From Elmis aenea (lineage: Eukaryota; Arthropoda; Insecta; Coleoptera; Elmidae): a stretch of DNA of 64,000 bases. Both the position numbers and the translations under genes were made by a program. Numbering within the stretch: position 1 is the first letter of the stretch; each line of letters starts with the position of its first letter. Below the pieces are notes generated by a model. It saw only the letters and a list, made by a program, of their open reading frames with translations, made no database searches and was not told the origin of the DNA. The DNA is taken from the NCBI GenBank assembly GCA_947652605.1, contig OX393577.1:70208108-70272107 (forward strand), written 5' to 3'. Shown here in pieces: positions 11,401 through 23,736 of the stretch.

Positions 11401-14400
11401 TTTGCAAATCTTTCACAAATACAAATTTACTATTTTTGCTTCATCAATAACAAGGGTGTAATGATTTTCATTTCAACTAGTTTACATTTTGTAAGTATAC
11501 AAATATGTCTTTCAATTCATCAATAGCTAATGAGGATAGCATTAAATGTGTAAATTCTATATAAATTAAAAATAAACAAGAGTAAAAATGTTGTTTATTT
11601 AAAGGCAACGTTTTAGAGACAAAAAATAAATCAATTGTAACTTTCAATAAAGTACAATAGACAAAAATTTTATCTTGCATTTTTATTGCAAAGATGAAAA
11701 TTTAACACCACACAAAACTAAAAGTAATACAACATTCCGTCACTAATTATTATAAGAAAATAAACATAGGTAGACAAAAATGCGGTGGTAATTGGTTCAT
11801 AATTGTCCATAAAATAAGTTTTCTATATTAGTAGTCAAGATTTTGTATGCAGCAATTATAAAGTACATATTATAATTATAACACAGTAGCTAGCACACAA
11901 TGCAATAAAAATAGAGCAGCAAACATAAAAAGGGGAAATTGTAGTAAAATTAAATAAAATATATATGTTGTTGTAAAAAAACTACATGTGTAGATCCATT
12001 CTCTGACACAATCAATAACACTTAATTTTTAAAACTTGTTTGTGTGCATTACTGAATAGATTCGTCTAGTGTACTGTGGGCAAAATATAAATCCAATTAA
12101 TTGTAACCAATATTTACTGGACTTTTAGGTGAAGCTCTTAAGCAAAATTGGCTAGCAAAATGTAATTAATTACTTTTCTTGCAATTCAACCAACTTATCG
12201 GGGCAGAAAAAGTATTTCTCATGCTAAAATGATGATAAACTTACATTTTGAATGGTTTGTTGCATTTTACAATAATTAAAAGAGGTTTACAAATGCCATG
12301 CAAAAATGTATTGATATTAAAATACATGACATTCGTTTAGAAAAAAAAACAAAAAAAAAACAACTTAAAGCATAAACAAAGTTTAACATTTCCAAGACAA
12401 CTAAAGCCAAAATCGCATTCCACTGCATGCTAAGTAATATTTAAAATTTAGTTTTAAAGGCCATCATATGCACTTGATTTTAGCGTGGGTCTAAAGTGTG
12501 TATAATTTTAAAAGAATTGTCTTCTTCTTCATACACACTCTGTTTTCTAGTGAGCTTTATCTGTACAGATAAAATTGTACTGTTTGAAAAACCAAATGGG
12601 GGTCTTTAAAGTCAATTAAAGTAAAATTTATTGTTACTTTTTGCACTTTAGGGCTACCGAAATTCACTAATATCAAAAATATAATATAAATTTACTTTAA
12701 ACTAAGTTTAACATAATCGCAAGCAAATTAATCCCAATAGCTACTTAACATTTTAAAGCTCATTTTAAATGTTAACTTACCTTAAGAAATCCAATGAGGC
12801 ACGGTTGTGGGGATGCGTTCAATAGTCTCTCCAAACGGTCACAAAAATCTTCAGGTTCTACCCTCATATCAATGAGCTCTTGAATTAACGTCCGCACACT
12901 GCGTTCAACCGATTTCGGTTCTCTACTCGACAATTCTAAGAGATTGGCTAGGAACTTACGGCATTTTTCTTTGGTATTGTCATTTGCCGGTCGCTGTATA
13001 GAAAAACAACATTTATTTAGTAATTATTTATATCTCCAAGTAGAATAGAATTTTGAAACATCTACTTTATGCAACATAAGTTAGTTTGGTAACTACCACA
13101 TACGATTTCTACTTTCAATATTAAATAAATACTTTTTTTAAATCTACAAACCTGTAATCATTTGCTGAAAATTTATTAACATGGTCGAAATTCCATGAAC
13201 TTACGAAAACTCATTTAATTTCAAATTGGCTGTACTATCAATTGGACAATATTAAATTTAATTTAAGTACATTTAAATATTATTATTGATATTTAATGTC
13301 TGCCTGATACTATTCGTCATGAAAGAAAAATATATACTTTGCTTGATTTATAATAACTTAATCAAGAAAAAATTTAAATAAACCAACTTCAAAATTTTCT
13401 GTAAGCTGTGGCAACATTTAAAAATACATATCATGCACCTATAAACTCACAAAGAAGCGAATAAATAATTATAAGCAACAGCTAATAGCACAGATAAATG
13501 CAACGGCCAATTTTATTTATTTATACCTCCAGTTTTTTCTTGAAATAATTTATACGCAAAAAAATATATATGGAGAATTTTTAACACTTTTTCATGCGAA
13601 AACGTTTACGTAGCTAGCATTAAATACAAGTCCCATGGTAATAAATAACAACCCTTAATATAAACAATTATATTCTCGCAAAAAAATATATAATTGCAAT
13701 ACAAAATCTGACGTTATGTTCAGTTAATTCAACGAAAGCATTAATTACATACCACAAGTTTCGTGGGTTTAAAGGAACAGGATGGGATTTTATTCCTCAT
13801 ACAAGATATGAGAAAATTTACATTTAAATCTTGAGGCTAACATATTAGTAATTAATAAAAAAATGAATGGAGACCTTCATAATGAAACTCTAGGTAATTA
13901 TTACCTGAATAGGAGCAGCTGTTTGAACTGTCGGTGTTGTTGCGGTGACTGTGGTGGATACCCCTAGGACAGGAGCTGCGCTAGACGTACAAGTGGTGGT
14001 AACGCCCTAGACACAATATAAAATTAAAACAAAAATCGGGAGCATTACAAAATCAACGTTTAAAAATATTAAACCTGCAATAACGCTTTCCAATTATTTA
14101 TGCAAATACTTTTGAAAAATAAACAACTAATGACCTTCCATAATGCCTGCCAATTTTCGAACCGATACATTTACTCGACGTTATTACAGATTATAAAATC
14201 TGCACATCTCTAGTAACAATAAAAAATGAAGTACTCAAATCTCAATGACCAAAGTAAAAATTGCAGTGAAAGAAATTCACAGAACCACCTGTTAATATAT
14301 TATATTGCATGTTTATCTAAAGAAAAACGCTAAGAAAGCACAGGCAGGCAAAAAATTACGATAAAAAACATTCCAACAGAAATAAATGTGCTACCGTTAT

Positions 14401-17363
14401 GAAACAAACAACTTAATGTAACTAAATAAATTCAAACTATAGAGTTACGAAGAAAAAAATCAAACAAGGGTTGCACTACTTCTACAGCAATAAATATTAA
14501 TAAAGAAATAAAGAGACTAAAAACTTTCTTAATTTAGACAATTCATACAATACTCGAATTATTAAAGTGATTTGTTTTTTAATATTAGTAGGTTTAATTA
14601 AAAATTGCATATGTTTTTGTAAAAGATCTCTTGTAACAATGCTAGAACTGTTTTGGGACTCAGTAATAATATTATTTGTTTAATCATTTACTAAAATTTA
14701 AATACATGATATTGCTAATGATGAAAAAAGATGACTCTCGGAACTGTTCTACAAGAGATCCTTCGTTAAAATATTTTAAATTAAACTTATTTATATTAGT
14801 CCATCCATAAGTTTAAAGTAAATTAGTTATTTGTGCTGATATTTTAAACCAACAAGAATTACTTTAAACAAAAGCTGAAACATAATTCACATTTTATAAT
14901 GCAAGCACATTTTTCAAAAGTCTAACGGAACTTCCGTTTTCAAAAGTTATGTTGAATGTAAATCGGTAAATAAACATTGTTTTTAAAGTGACAAAACAAA
15001 ATAAACACGTACTTTTACGACACAAAACCATTGAACAAATGTAGTTTCTTATATCGTATACCATTATAGTGAAAAAATCTGGGTTGAAGAGAAAGAATAA
15101 GACAACAAACTACAAATATTCAACAATCAATCTATCCAAGATCTACGAATTCCGGGAGTCTACGCGTTTACTTTGAGTGTTCACCTGTTGATTAATGGTT
15201 TTTTGCTGGGTAAGTGGGGCGCCAGTGAATTGAATGTTCAGCCTACTTACTGCTGGAACTGTTTGCATGCGAAATGTGACTGGGGCTCCAGGAGCGGAAC
15301 TCGTTGGGAGAGGTGCAGGCCCCACTCGTAATAACTGGTACTGTCCATTTTCAGTCTTCAAGAGGAGGTGACCCTGTTGTCCAGGTTGTAAACCATGCAG
15401 TGACTGAAGAGTTAATTGCTGTAATCATAGGGTTTTGGTTAAACACAAAAAGTCGGTTAAATAAATACGAACACCTAAAAACAAAAATTAATAATTTACT
15501 TCATAATGCAATATAATAATAACAATTTGCTAACTCAAAAAAATAACTTTCGCGATTCTACAAAACTAGAAAAACTATTTCTAAAATAGTCAATTATGTA
15601 AAAAAATTCAAGTTTCTTTAAATAGTTTTGGAAGCTTTAACGAAATAATATATGGAATTTCTATGACTTTAACCAGAGAGTTCAATAAATTATTAATTAA
15701 CTTTCAACTATTAACAATCTGCTTTCACAATCGAATGTAATAAAATATTATTTACAATATTATAATATCACATTACACTGTATTTTAAAATACAATCATT
15801 TATGCTCTGAAGTTGACAATTTCTCAATACTGGATTCTCTAATATTAAATAAATTTTTTTGTATTGCGAGACGAGTGTAAATTTAAATTAACTATATTTA
15901 TCTTCAATAAAAATCTTTCGTTTTGAATTTTGCCTTTTATTATCCGTTGGCATGTATGGGTATAAATAGACTATTAAATAAACAAACAGCTATTATTTGA
16001 GTTGTTGTTTTGTGATAAAATTGTAAAATGTAACAAAATATGTAATCCAACTAACGTAACGGTGTAATACTAATTTGAAATACTATATTATCTTACTGAA
16101 TACATTTATTCATTAATAATGTAAAACACAATTTGCACAATTAAAATGTTATAAAACAAGAAGATGGTTTTCACCAGTAATTATACTTTTAAAACACAGT
16201 CAATGCAAATACATGGTTAGTAATGATAAATGTTAATAACGGGACGTTTATCTTGTTGTGTACACTGTATGAGACCAAACTTTGTATTCGACATAACGCT
16301 GGCCATGTAAAAACTATTTATCAAATTTTGAAATTAACTTAAATTATAACATCAATACGTCACAATAAAAACACGACACAAAAATTTTGAATCAGAATGG
16401 GAAGGTTGTAGAAATGGTTAATATTTAAAAGCAATGATTTGTTGAAGTATGCAAAATGCGGTTAGTAAAGTGCAAAAGTGGGTTTGAACCCTCCCATTCT
16501 TCGAGTGTACAGCAACTTACTGGAGCTCCGGGACGGGCTCCAACCATCTGTGGTGTGCTCAGCACTACTCGTGCTGGCTGGCCTTTCGGTGGTTGTGTGG
16601 AAACCCCAGGACGCACATTAACTACTTGAAGGTTAGAAAGGACAGAAGAGGATTGAGAGGTTGGACTACCTACATTATTAACTTGTGGCACTGATGTTGT
16701 AACATTCATGGGCACTGTCACTAATCCGGGGGCACCTCCTGGAGCCCCACTAGTTTTTATCACTAGAGTAGGTTGTTGTTTTGCTTGTATAGTCTGTACA
16801 TTTGTTGTTGTCGTTTGAAGAACAGTCTGCGGTGTAATAGGTGATAGTCCGATCGTACCATTCGGCACTGACTGTGAAGGAAATGTTACCCTATTCGTGA
16901 TAACTGCTCCTGTATTTGCCATGGCTTGACCACTTTGTGAATATAAAACTTTAACACCTTCATTAGCCTTAGTGGCTTGTGCTATACTACTGACTGCAGA
17001 TTGGTTTATGTAGTTTGCCACTGTTCCTTGGTTTTGTACCGCCCCCGAAGCCGCCTGCGCGGCTGCACAAGTTATTATAGTACCGGGAAGCGCATTGTTC
17101 GTCACCAGTTTATTCGCATCCACTGAAGCATTTACGGAATCACCGTTCGTAATGGCCCCATGTTTCTGAGGGGGAACTGTCCCGCCATTAGATATTGCAC
17201 TGTTTATATGGTTCTGGTTGATCCCGGCAACTGAATTTGTTTGGTTAGGTGCTGGAGATGTTGACGTAACGAGCTGATTCTCCAAGGAGCCAACAATTGC
17301 ACTTACAGCTGATTCATCGACATCTGTACTCAGAGCTTCCTCGAGAAACTTTGCAGACGCCAT
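8346..17363 (-). CDS. Taf4: TAF4, TFIID subunit (transcription initiation factor TFIID subunit 4)
   Basis: Scaffold subunit of the nuclear general transcription factor TFIID; its histone fold pairs with TAF12. Seven coding exons on the minus strand join in frame: 17363-16521, 15418-15251, 14006-13905, 12993-12781, 11276-10376, 10245-9980, 8498-8346. All have GT-AG borders; the exon 5/6 join is phase 1 and the rest are phase 0. The product is about 881 residues, in the range of shorter TAF4 proteins. Residues 1-371 are a low-complexity N/S/T/Q/P co-activator-binding region containing LQPGQQGHLLLKTENGQYQ; about 372-442 are the TAFH/NHR1 domain; about 600-881 are the conserved C-terminal TAF4 domain with histone-fold helix (NLAEETQRILGS), AAIGPRKK-type segment (LQAIGPRKKPRLD) and terminal LLYKSYLK. 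The start at 17363 (AGAAAATGG) is the first Met in an open frame and matches the family's N-terminus in character. Confidence 0.95.
8578..9790. mobile_element. Large foldback element, 1.2 kb, in the last Taf4 intron
   Basis: Arms at 8578-9095 and 9269-9790 are inverted copies of each other, interrupted only by scattered mismatches and small indels, with a loop of about 173 bp. The ends read CAGAGGGTGGACCAAATTCG (left) and, reverse-complemented, CACAGAGTGGACCAAATTCA (right). No transposase frame is present; small open frames in the loop and arms look accidental. It occupies 1213 of the 1481 bases between Taf4 exons 6 and 7. A possible TA flank is too weak to name a superfamily. Confidence 0.9.
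9980..10245 (-). CDS. Taf4: Taf4 coding exon 6 (charged helical segment)
   Basis: Encodes QLKFLEDLDRAERKRHEELE, RAAKSRSKTEDPEQAKLK and LQAIGPRKKPRLD, a long charged helix that is a TAF4 hallmark. The GTAAAT donor follows CAG at 9980; reading through it would give only 15 more codons to a stop. Confidence 0.93.
10376..11276 (-). CDS. Taf4: Taf4 coding exon 5 (linker and histone-fold start)
   Basis: 300 codons plus one base. It starts KSLPLLRHSLATKELSIDG after acceptor ATTTTACAG, passes through a Val/Arg/Thr/Pro-rich linker, then the conserved DDDINDVAAMGGVNLAEETQ histone-fold region and MARQGLDEP. It ends GAT ATT AAA G|GTAATC. Confidence 0.93.
11277..12780 (-). other. Taf4 intron 4
   Basis: 1.5 kb of AT-rich sequence between the TAFH exon and exon 5; nothing further recognised. 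Confidence 0.8.
12781..12993 (-). CDS. Taf4: Taf4 coding exon 4 (TAFH/NHR1 domain)
   Basis: 71 codons encode almost exactly the TAFH domain: KCRKFLANLLELS, VRTLIQELIDMRVEPEDF, and LERLLNASPQPCLIGFLK. The domain is an alpha-helical module that binds hydrophobic motifs in transcription factors. It is flanked by acceptor ATACAG and donor AAG|GTAAGT. Confidence 0.95.
12994..13904 (-). other. Taf4 intron 3
   Basis: 0.9 kb AT-rich intron; nothing further recognised. Confidence 0.75.
13905..14006 (-). CDS. Taf4: Taf4 coding exon 3 (short Thr/Val/Ala linker)
   Basis: 34 codons, GVTTTCTSSAAPVLGVSTTV onward to APIQ, between acceptor TTGTGTCTAG and donor CAG|GTAATA. Phase 0 at both ends, so it could be skipped without a frameshift. 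Low complexity makes homology weak; the call rests on splice sites, frame and position. Confidence 0.8.
14007..15250 (-). other. Taf4 intron 2
   Basis: 1.2 kb AT-rich intron. AAAGATCTCTTGTAACAATG at about 14620 and CTACAAGAGATCCTTCG at about 14750 form a small inverted pair; nothing else seen. Confidence 0.75.
15251..15418 (-). CDS. Taf4: Taf4 coding exon 2
   Basis: 56 codons between acceptor GATTACAG and donor GCA|GTAAGT. It holds the highly conserved stretch QLTLQSLHGLQPGQQGHLLL followed by KTENGQYQLLRVG, which identifies the gene. Confidence 0.95.
15419..16520 (-). other. Taf4 intron 1
   Basis: 1.1 kb AT-rich intron between the N-terminal exon and exon 2; nothing further recognised. Confidence 0.8.
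16521..17363 (-). CDS. Taf4: Taf4 coding exon 1 (low-complexity N-terminus)
   Basis: 281 codons from MASAKFLEEALSTDVDESAV to RPGAP, ending at donor CCA|GTAAGT. Rich in Asn, Ser, Thr, Gln and Val, as in the activator-contacting regions of TAF4. A possible acceptor (GCGCCTTTCAG) about 30 bases upstream of the ATG hints at a 5' UTR intron. Confidence 0.93.
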
Positions 17364-17969
17364 TTTCTGCCGAGACCCAACTGTGTACTGAAAGGCGCAT
17401 GCTTCACATTCTCATCACACAACGTACCCATGGTGCATTGCATCGCTCATAAGTTGTTAACGATGCGAACGCAGGATAGCGTATGAAAGAGAATGTCGTA
17501 ATCGCGTGGTTATAACGGCTTTAACGTTAGTTGTTTCTCAGTTTTCGTTGGATTTGGTCGTAAATTTAATTGCTGCTGGAGCCAATGTGCCCCTGTACCT
17601 TTGCTGTTCCTGTTGCTGCGCCACCGCCACGTAGGTCGTTTTAGAGCGTCGTCACAGGAAATCCTCAAAACCGCGAAATTCAAATTTTACACAATATACC
17701 TAAATCTGATTTAGCCAAAGTCTATTACATTCGACAACACAAACTTGTCAGTATCATTCTTTGCAGCATACTTATTAATTAACGCTGCTTGTGCCTGAAA
17801 AAACAAACTTGTTCTCACACCTATTTATTAAAAATAAATTTACACCTGCAATACGATTACTCGTTAACCAATTTGCAAAAGCAAACAATACTTTGGCAAG
17901 TGTCGTATCACACCATTGACATCCCTGTAACGGAAAAATTAATAATAAAAACAAATTTGGTTGTATACA
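17364..17969 (-). promoter_or_regulatory. Taf4 upstream region (5' UTR and promoter)
   Basis: About 600 bases between the Taf4 ATG and the UTP18 poly(A) signal. The part at 17400-17650 is noticeably richer in GC and CpG than the flanks, as expected for a housekeeping promoter, and no TATA box is evident in a convincing place. The exact transcription start cannot be set from sequence alone. Confidence 0.4.
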
Positions 17970-17975
17970 TTTATT
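17970..17975 (-). terminator. Candidate poly(A) signal of UTP18
   Basis: AATAAA on the minus strand, about 190 bases past the UTP18 stop; gives a short, plausible 3' UTR and sits about 600 bases upstream of the Taf4 start codon. Confidence 0.4.
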
Positions 17976-18165
17976 AAAACTGCGTACTAACGTACAGAAC
18001 CATTTTGTGTCATGGGACAGTTGTAATAATTGTTCAAATATTTAGTCTACAATAAGGTACAGAGAATATAACCAATAGTATTTGAATCTCTAGTATCTTT
18101 TACATTTTTTCTGGAATTGGATAGCCTTTAAATTAAATTTTAGCCTTGTGTAGAAAATAAAAAAA

Positions 18166-19665
18166 TTAATAGTTTTTAAAATGTTTAAGCCTGTATAACG
18201 ACACTACTGATTTTCGGTTAGCTAGCGCAAAGTATCCACTACTCGGTGAAAAATTTATAGCAGTAATATTCCCTAATTTAGTACCAAATAACGGAAAATT
18301 ATTAAAGACGGTTCCTGACCCAATATGGAATAAACGTACCGAATTTTCTATGTCAGTAGAAGCTAGTGCTAGTGTTTCCGAGGTATTGTTAAACATTACA
18401 TTTGATATGCTTGTTGTTAAATTGAAAATGCTTTTCCTGGGTTTTGGTGAATTATTTCTCCAAATATCTTCAACACCATATAAATTAACCACACCTTGGG
18501 CCGAGCCGGTTGCAAGAAATTGATTTGATGTAGAAAATGCTAGTGCAGTGCCCTGGATACATCCCTCATCGAACCACTTGTGTTTTACACGTCTTTTATT
18601 CATGTCCCATACTGTAACTTCGCCAGTGGCACTATGACCAAAAAGTAATGTACCCTGAGGATTAAATGCTAGTGCCGTTACATCAGAATCCTGCTTCAGT
18701 ACAGCAATTTTTTCTTTAGAGCCAGTTGACAAAATAAAAACTTCTCCCCACTTTCCAGCAACTGCTATAAACTTGGAATTTGGTGATATAACGAAGTTTT
18801 TGCATTGTGTTAAATCATGGGGTAGAGGTATTCTTATAGCTTTGGCTGCTGTTAAATCGTAACTAAAAATATGCTTGTGTCGTGATCCCAAAATTGCTTC
18901 ATTTCCATTGTTGGTAAACTTCGCACATAATATTGGGTAATGGTCAAATGCAACACTGTGGAGTTTATTATTTCTTTTACCATCAACTGCAAATAGTGTA
19001 GCAATTCCTAGATTACCAGCAATGAGGGCTACACTGGATGTTGGATGAAATTCAACAGCATTGATAATACCTTCATTGTATGTTTCGCAATTTAGATCTT
19101 TTACTTTCTTGAATTCTATAGTAGTTGATGGCAAATTTTGCTTTGCAGAGCTTCGTAAAAAACCACATGTTTGTAAAACTTCGTCATCTGAATCCGGTTC
19201 TGCATCTTCTTTATCTAGAGAAGCCCATTTTGGCGTGCCAACCAAAGACACGAATTTGTGTTTCAATAAGTTCGAATACTGATTTGAACGTTTATTCACA
19301 CCACCTCGTGGAAGTCTCCTACCTTGGGCAGTTAAAGCATGTCCTACTTCTATTCCATCATCGTCTTCATCTACCCATGCAGGTTTTCGACAACTCTCTT
19401 CCTCGGTATCACTATCTTCTTCACCGACACCTGAATCTACATTGGATAAAGTAGATTTTCCTGGGTTTTCTTGTTCAGCTTCTTCTAGGCTTTTCAGAAA
19501 ACTCGAAGATCCACCAAACAAAATTTTGGAAAGCTGCTCCTCTTCTGCACGAGCTTTTTCATTAAAGGGCCTGAATTTATTTTTAGGTGCAACTACTTCA
19601 AACTCAACATCACCGTTTACATTTTCATGCTTGCGTTTTCTGGTATGTTTCGGCATTTTAAACAC
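18166..19665 (-). CDS. UTP18: UTP18, U3 snoRNP-associated WD40 protein
   Basis: Nucleolar component of the small-subunit processome, in its UTP-B subcomplex, needed for early 18S pre-rRNA cleavage. A single uninterrupted 499-residue frame, close to the family's usual 500-560. Residues 1-190 are charged: a basic start (KHTRKRKHE), then FGGSSSFLKSLEEAE, an acidic patch ending KPAWVDEDDD, and RLPRGGVNKRSNQYSNLLKH with GTPKWASL, the family's signature region. Residues about 195-499 are the WD40 propeller, with blades such as LIAGNLGIATLFAVDG, GEVTVWDMNKRRVKHKW, LATGSAQGVVNLYGV and YFALANRKSVVSLYRLKHF. The Met at 19665 gives MFKMPKHTRK; the second Met, three codons on, is as likely a start. Drosophila calls the orthologue wicked (wcd). 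The gene stands alone between Taf4 and Ddr, on the same strand. Confidence 0.95.
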   Translation of the reverse strand: MFKMPKHTRKRKHENVNGDVEFEVVAPKNKFRPFNEKARAEEEQLSKILFGGSSSFLKSLEEAEQENPGKSTLSNVDSGVGEEDSDTEEESCRKPAWVDEDDDGIEVGHALTAQGRRLPRGGVNKRSNQYSNLLKHKFVSLVGTPKWASLDKEDAEPDSDDEVLQTCGFLRSSAKQNLPSTTIEFKKVKDLNCETYNEGIINAVEFHPTSSVALIAGNLGIATLFAVDGKRNNKLHSVAFDHYPILCAKFTNNGNEAILGSRHKHIFSYDLTAAKAIRIPLPHDLTQCKNFVISPNSKFIAVAGKWGEVFILSTGSKEKIAVLKQDSDVTALAFNPQGTLLFGHSATGEVTVWDMNKRRVKHKWFDEGCIQGTALAFSTSNQFLATGSAQGVVNLYGVEDIWRNNSPKPRKSIFNLTTSISNVMFNNTSETLALASTDIENSVRLFHIGSGTVFNNFPLFGTKLGNITAINFSPSSGYFALANRKSVVSLYRLKHFKNY

Positions 19666-22600
19666 TATTTAGAAGTAAATTTATACCTTCACTTGGCACA
19701 AGGCGACTGTCAGCATGTAACTGTCAAATGATCGATACCATATACAAGCTAACAAACCTTTACACAACAAATACACAAGCATTTGTTAACTCACTATTTT
19801 TTGTTAAAAACAGGAAGGAATTGTAAATTTTCTTGAAATAATATAACCTTATGTTTAATAATACCATTAAAAAATATTTTTGTTACGTAATTTTGCTTTA
19901 AATTTTTTTTTTTTTTAAATAAATAAGCGTTTGCCATTGCTATAGGAACATTTTCAGTTACAAGGTTGGTCATGCCGATACATTAAAACGTCAAAAATTT
20001 AAGATGGCCGCTGTCACTTCATGATTCATAGGCCTGTATCGCGAAATTTTGTGTGTAAATAAGTTTTTGCTTACTTAAATGGCAATGCGTTTGTAAAATA
20101 ATAAGGTTATTAACATTTTTAACGAATTTATGAATGTTACTTGTTAATATTTGTTGGTATAATAGTGAAAATTACCGATGCTGGTGTGTGCGTTAGATCA
20201 TTCATACTTTATGGATTAAATGTGTTTGGGGCTTACTAAATATCGATAAATCAATTTATTTGTTTAAATGATAGGTTAAAGGTCTTATTGTGCCCTGGTA
20301 AAGTCTATTAAATTAATGTTTTCAGTAAAATCATAAGCATAAGGTATGGTAGAGTTAACTTATTCGATGTTTGACGAATGTATTTATCATAATTTATTCA
20401 AGTGCCGTTTTGTATGTATAAGTACGTCTAATATGTATTAATTTTGTTGCAGGTGTTTACCTGAAGCTGAAGTCCTTCCATGATCGTCTAAGAAAAGTTT
20501 ATAGTGTTCTTAGTTTATTCGAACTTCATAGACAAATTTCCATTAGTGATGTTGCTGTGGTAGTATTTAAAAGAAAAGTATTTAATAGTAAGAGTTTTAC
20601 ATAGTGAAGTGAAATTTAAAACAGAACTGTTAAACAAAAGTGGCATTTTAAATTAACAGTTGCAGTACAACTTATTGTTACTGAAGTGTGTGGCTTTACT
20701 GTAAATAAAAAGTTAATAAAATACAAAATACATATGTTTGAGTTTTTTTTATTTCAGAAAACAACTTCTAGAATGTTTTAATAAATAGGGAATGCCTTAT
20801 GTATTTACAATGTAACACATTCATTAACACATATTGATGGAATTGGAAATAATTTTTTTGATATGTATTAATCAAACACCTATGTAAAAACTTCACATAG
20901 AAATGTTACTTACATACTTTAATGAAAAAGTTAAATACACAATATTGAAATCTTATCAAAAAGAATCAATTCACCTTGTTAACTTACTCATAAGGCTTTG
21001 TTTTTGGGCAAAAATGTAGCGTAGGTTCGTGCAATACACATAAAATGATGTAGGTAGGCAAGAAATTAACAACTACTGCGCTAACATTTCTAGAAATGAC
21101 TTATTTCGCACTTGATTGTCTCGTGCTGTATTACAATTATTTTGATTGGCATGTGTTTGTTCAATATAAGCGAAACTTAATACATTTAAAACACATGCTA
21201 ATCAATAATGCCTCAAGGAAAGTATCTCTAAAGTATACATTAGATTCATATAATTTACACTTCAATCCACTTTTGCACCAAGACTGTTTTAAATAGAAAA
21301 TACCTTACTTATTATATTAGGGCTAACTATCCTTATAAAGAGTTATTTATGTCTAAAAATAATTACGCCTGTATACTTTCTTGGTACGTTGCAATCTTTA
21401 AAATTTTCGCTCTACAATATATACAGGAGTCCTTAAGTTGATTATTTACAAGGTATATGGCACTGATTACCACAGCGGAAAAATTAAAGTTCTTAAATTG
21501 TTTAAAAATATACTTTCACTTAATAATTTTTATATTATTGCAACAGAAAAACATTTGTAATTGTATTTGAATAAGTTACATGAAACAACATTGTTCTCTT
21601 AATGTTGTATGTATAAGACTGCCTAATTACAAAATGAAAATTTTATATTGCAGTGTGTTTATGGTAAATTTAGCTTTGTTTATTTTTAAAAATTACTCAA
21701 ATTTATTAAACATGTTTACATTATAATTTACATTATTTATTCATTTATTAAATATGGTAAAGAGTTATGTAGCAAGTGGTAGGGTTACAAAAAATAAATG
21801 TGATAATTAACGGAAGAAATATTAAGAAGCTGATTTTAAAAAATATGTCAGTGTTTAAAAAATTTTGATGCATGTAATTATCAGTTGTAATAAAGTCAGT
21901 ATTAGTTGTGTCTTTCAGTAATTAAATTTGTATGATTAATATTTGCTGAGAGGGAAGCAAATAGACAATAACTTTTTATTAAATACTTAAGAGTCTAATA
22001 TACCTATACTGAATGAGTCTATTCTAATTAATTTTTATTTAATTGATAAATCCTATTGTTTTAATCAAGCATTGAGTGAAACTTTTTTTTTTAAATTGTA
22101 TTACATCATTTCAATTCAGATGTAAAATGTTTGTGAACTATTATATTAGAATAAAAATTTATATATATACACAATTTAAAGATTAAAAATATAAAGTTTA
22201 TTACAAGTTGGAATGTAAATATTTTTTAATTTAATATTTTTTTAAGTTGGATTTTTAATACACATATTTTCAAGCTTGTATCACATCTGTAATGTTATTG
22301 TGTACGAATTTTAAAAATAAATTATCAGGTAAAGATTCATAAAAAATAAAATTAGGTCAGTCTTCTGTTTAGTCAAATGACAACAGCGATCAAGTCTTTG
22401 CTAACTACACCGAAGAATTCGAAACAATATTAATGATGCTTGATAAAGTTTTTATGTCCACAAGAAACTTTTATACGAATTGTGCCCAAAGTTAGTTTTT
22501 TTAAATAGCTACATAACAGTAATTTACATTCAGATCAGTGCATACACCAATAAGTGCCCATACCTCACATATTTGTTTTTAACGTGCTCATCAATACAAG

Positions 22601-23687
22601 TCAAAGACGGGCCCAAGAGGTAAAGGGCAGTAGCAGACAGATCGAGCATGATTATTTTTGTAGCATTTGCGCTTCAAAAAATTGTTGCATTTATACAGGG
22701 TCGTAATATTTGTAAGGCCGCGTTCACATTGAAAGCGTATTCGTTGATTTGCCGCAGACTATGCGGACATTTCGCTGGCGGCTATTCAACGTATACGCGA
22801 ATAACGGCGAAGATGCGTGGTGCGAGCGATCTGTTGGAGGTTTTTATTGCACATCCAGAGCAATATGCGACGCATAAGGATTCGGTGTAGACGAAAACAC
22901 TTTTTTTTTAAATAACCCTCATTATAATAGACTCCTGGAACCGTCGTTGATAAAATTTGAAACGAAATGTTTCTAATACTACATCGAAACATTATAAAAA
23001 TAAACATTAATATAATAAAGTTGAATAATACGTGTCGAAAACTAAGAAACGTTATAAGGTAAATACTGGATCACAAATTTGACTTTCGGCAGTTGTAAAT
23101 ATTAAGTACTTAATTAATACTTGTGAGGTAAAGTATATTACAAACGCTCGGTCATATATTTTGTTACATTTTCTACTTATCTTTTAACATTTGACTAGAA
23201 TATACCTCCCCGATGTGGGTAATTGAAACTTGTTTACAATTAGGTATTCTTATTCATTGTAAGTGAATCCGCAAGTAGGTTTTAGACTACTTAATGAAAA
23301 TATCGAACCAAAGTGCTATATAAAAATTTATAATACGTGTACTAATCGACACAGAGGAAGCACGTTTCTGAACATAAACGAGTTCTTAGTAAATGTTACG
23401 TTATAAGATATGATTTTTAGGGTAGTCGTGTGCATTTTGTGATATCACAATAGGTTGACATTAACTATTATATATAAAAAAAATTTAGAATATGAATGCA
23501 GAATTTTCTTTTATATAAAATAACTGATTATATTAGACACTATATCCTAGAGTCCCTGTACGATTATTCATGCGCCAATAAACATTCATTTGATTTATAC
23601 TACAAGCGAGTCTGCATTCACACAAATGATTTAAAAACATCTTTCACAATCATTAAAGTATTATGTTTTAGTTAACCCCTGAAAGGT
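19666..23687. other. Intergenic region between UTP18 and Ddr
   Basis: Four kilobases without a supportable protein gene. The first few hundred bases should hold the UTP18 promoter. A possible plus-strand noncoding transcript is listed at 20453-20730. At 22700-22870 there is a CpG-rich patch beginning AAGGCCGCGTTCACATTGAA that resembles transposon ends but has no partner I can see. The rest is AT-rich. Confidence 0.5.
20453..20730 (+). ncRNA. Possible 3' exon of a noncoding transcript divergent from UTP18
   Basis: TTTTGTTGCAG ending near 20452 is a good acceptor. The following 270 bases have no sustained open frame and end near AATAAAAAGTTAATAAAATA (about 20703), with two poly(A)-type hexamers. 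A 5' exon could lie near 20000, where AAGATGGCCGCTGTCACTTC is followed by a stop seven codons after the ATG. This is suggestive layout only. Confidence 0.15.
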
Positions 23688-23693
23688 TTTATT
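23688..23693 (-). terminator. Candidate poly(A) signal of Ddr
   Basis: AATAAA on the minus strand about 45 bases past the Ddr stop codon. It would give a very short 3' UTR; weaker candidates lie further left. Confidence 0.35.
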
Positions 23694-23736
23694 TTAAGTA
23701 TAGGTCCACGAGTAATTCGTTTTTCACTCACGTTTA

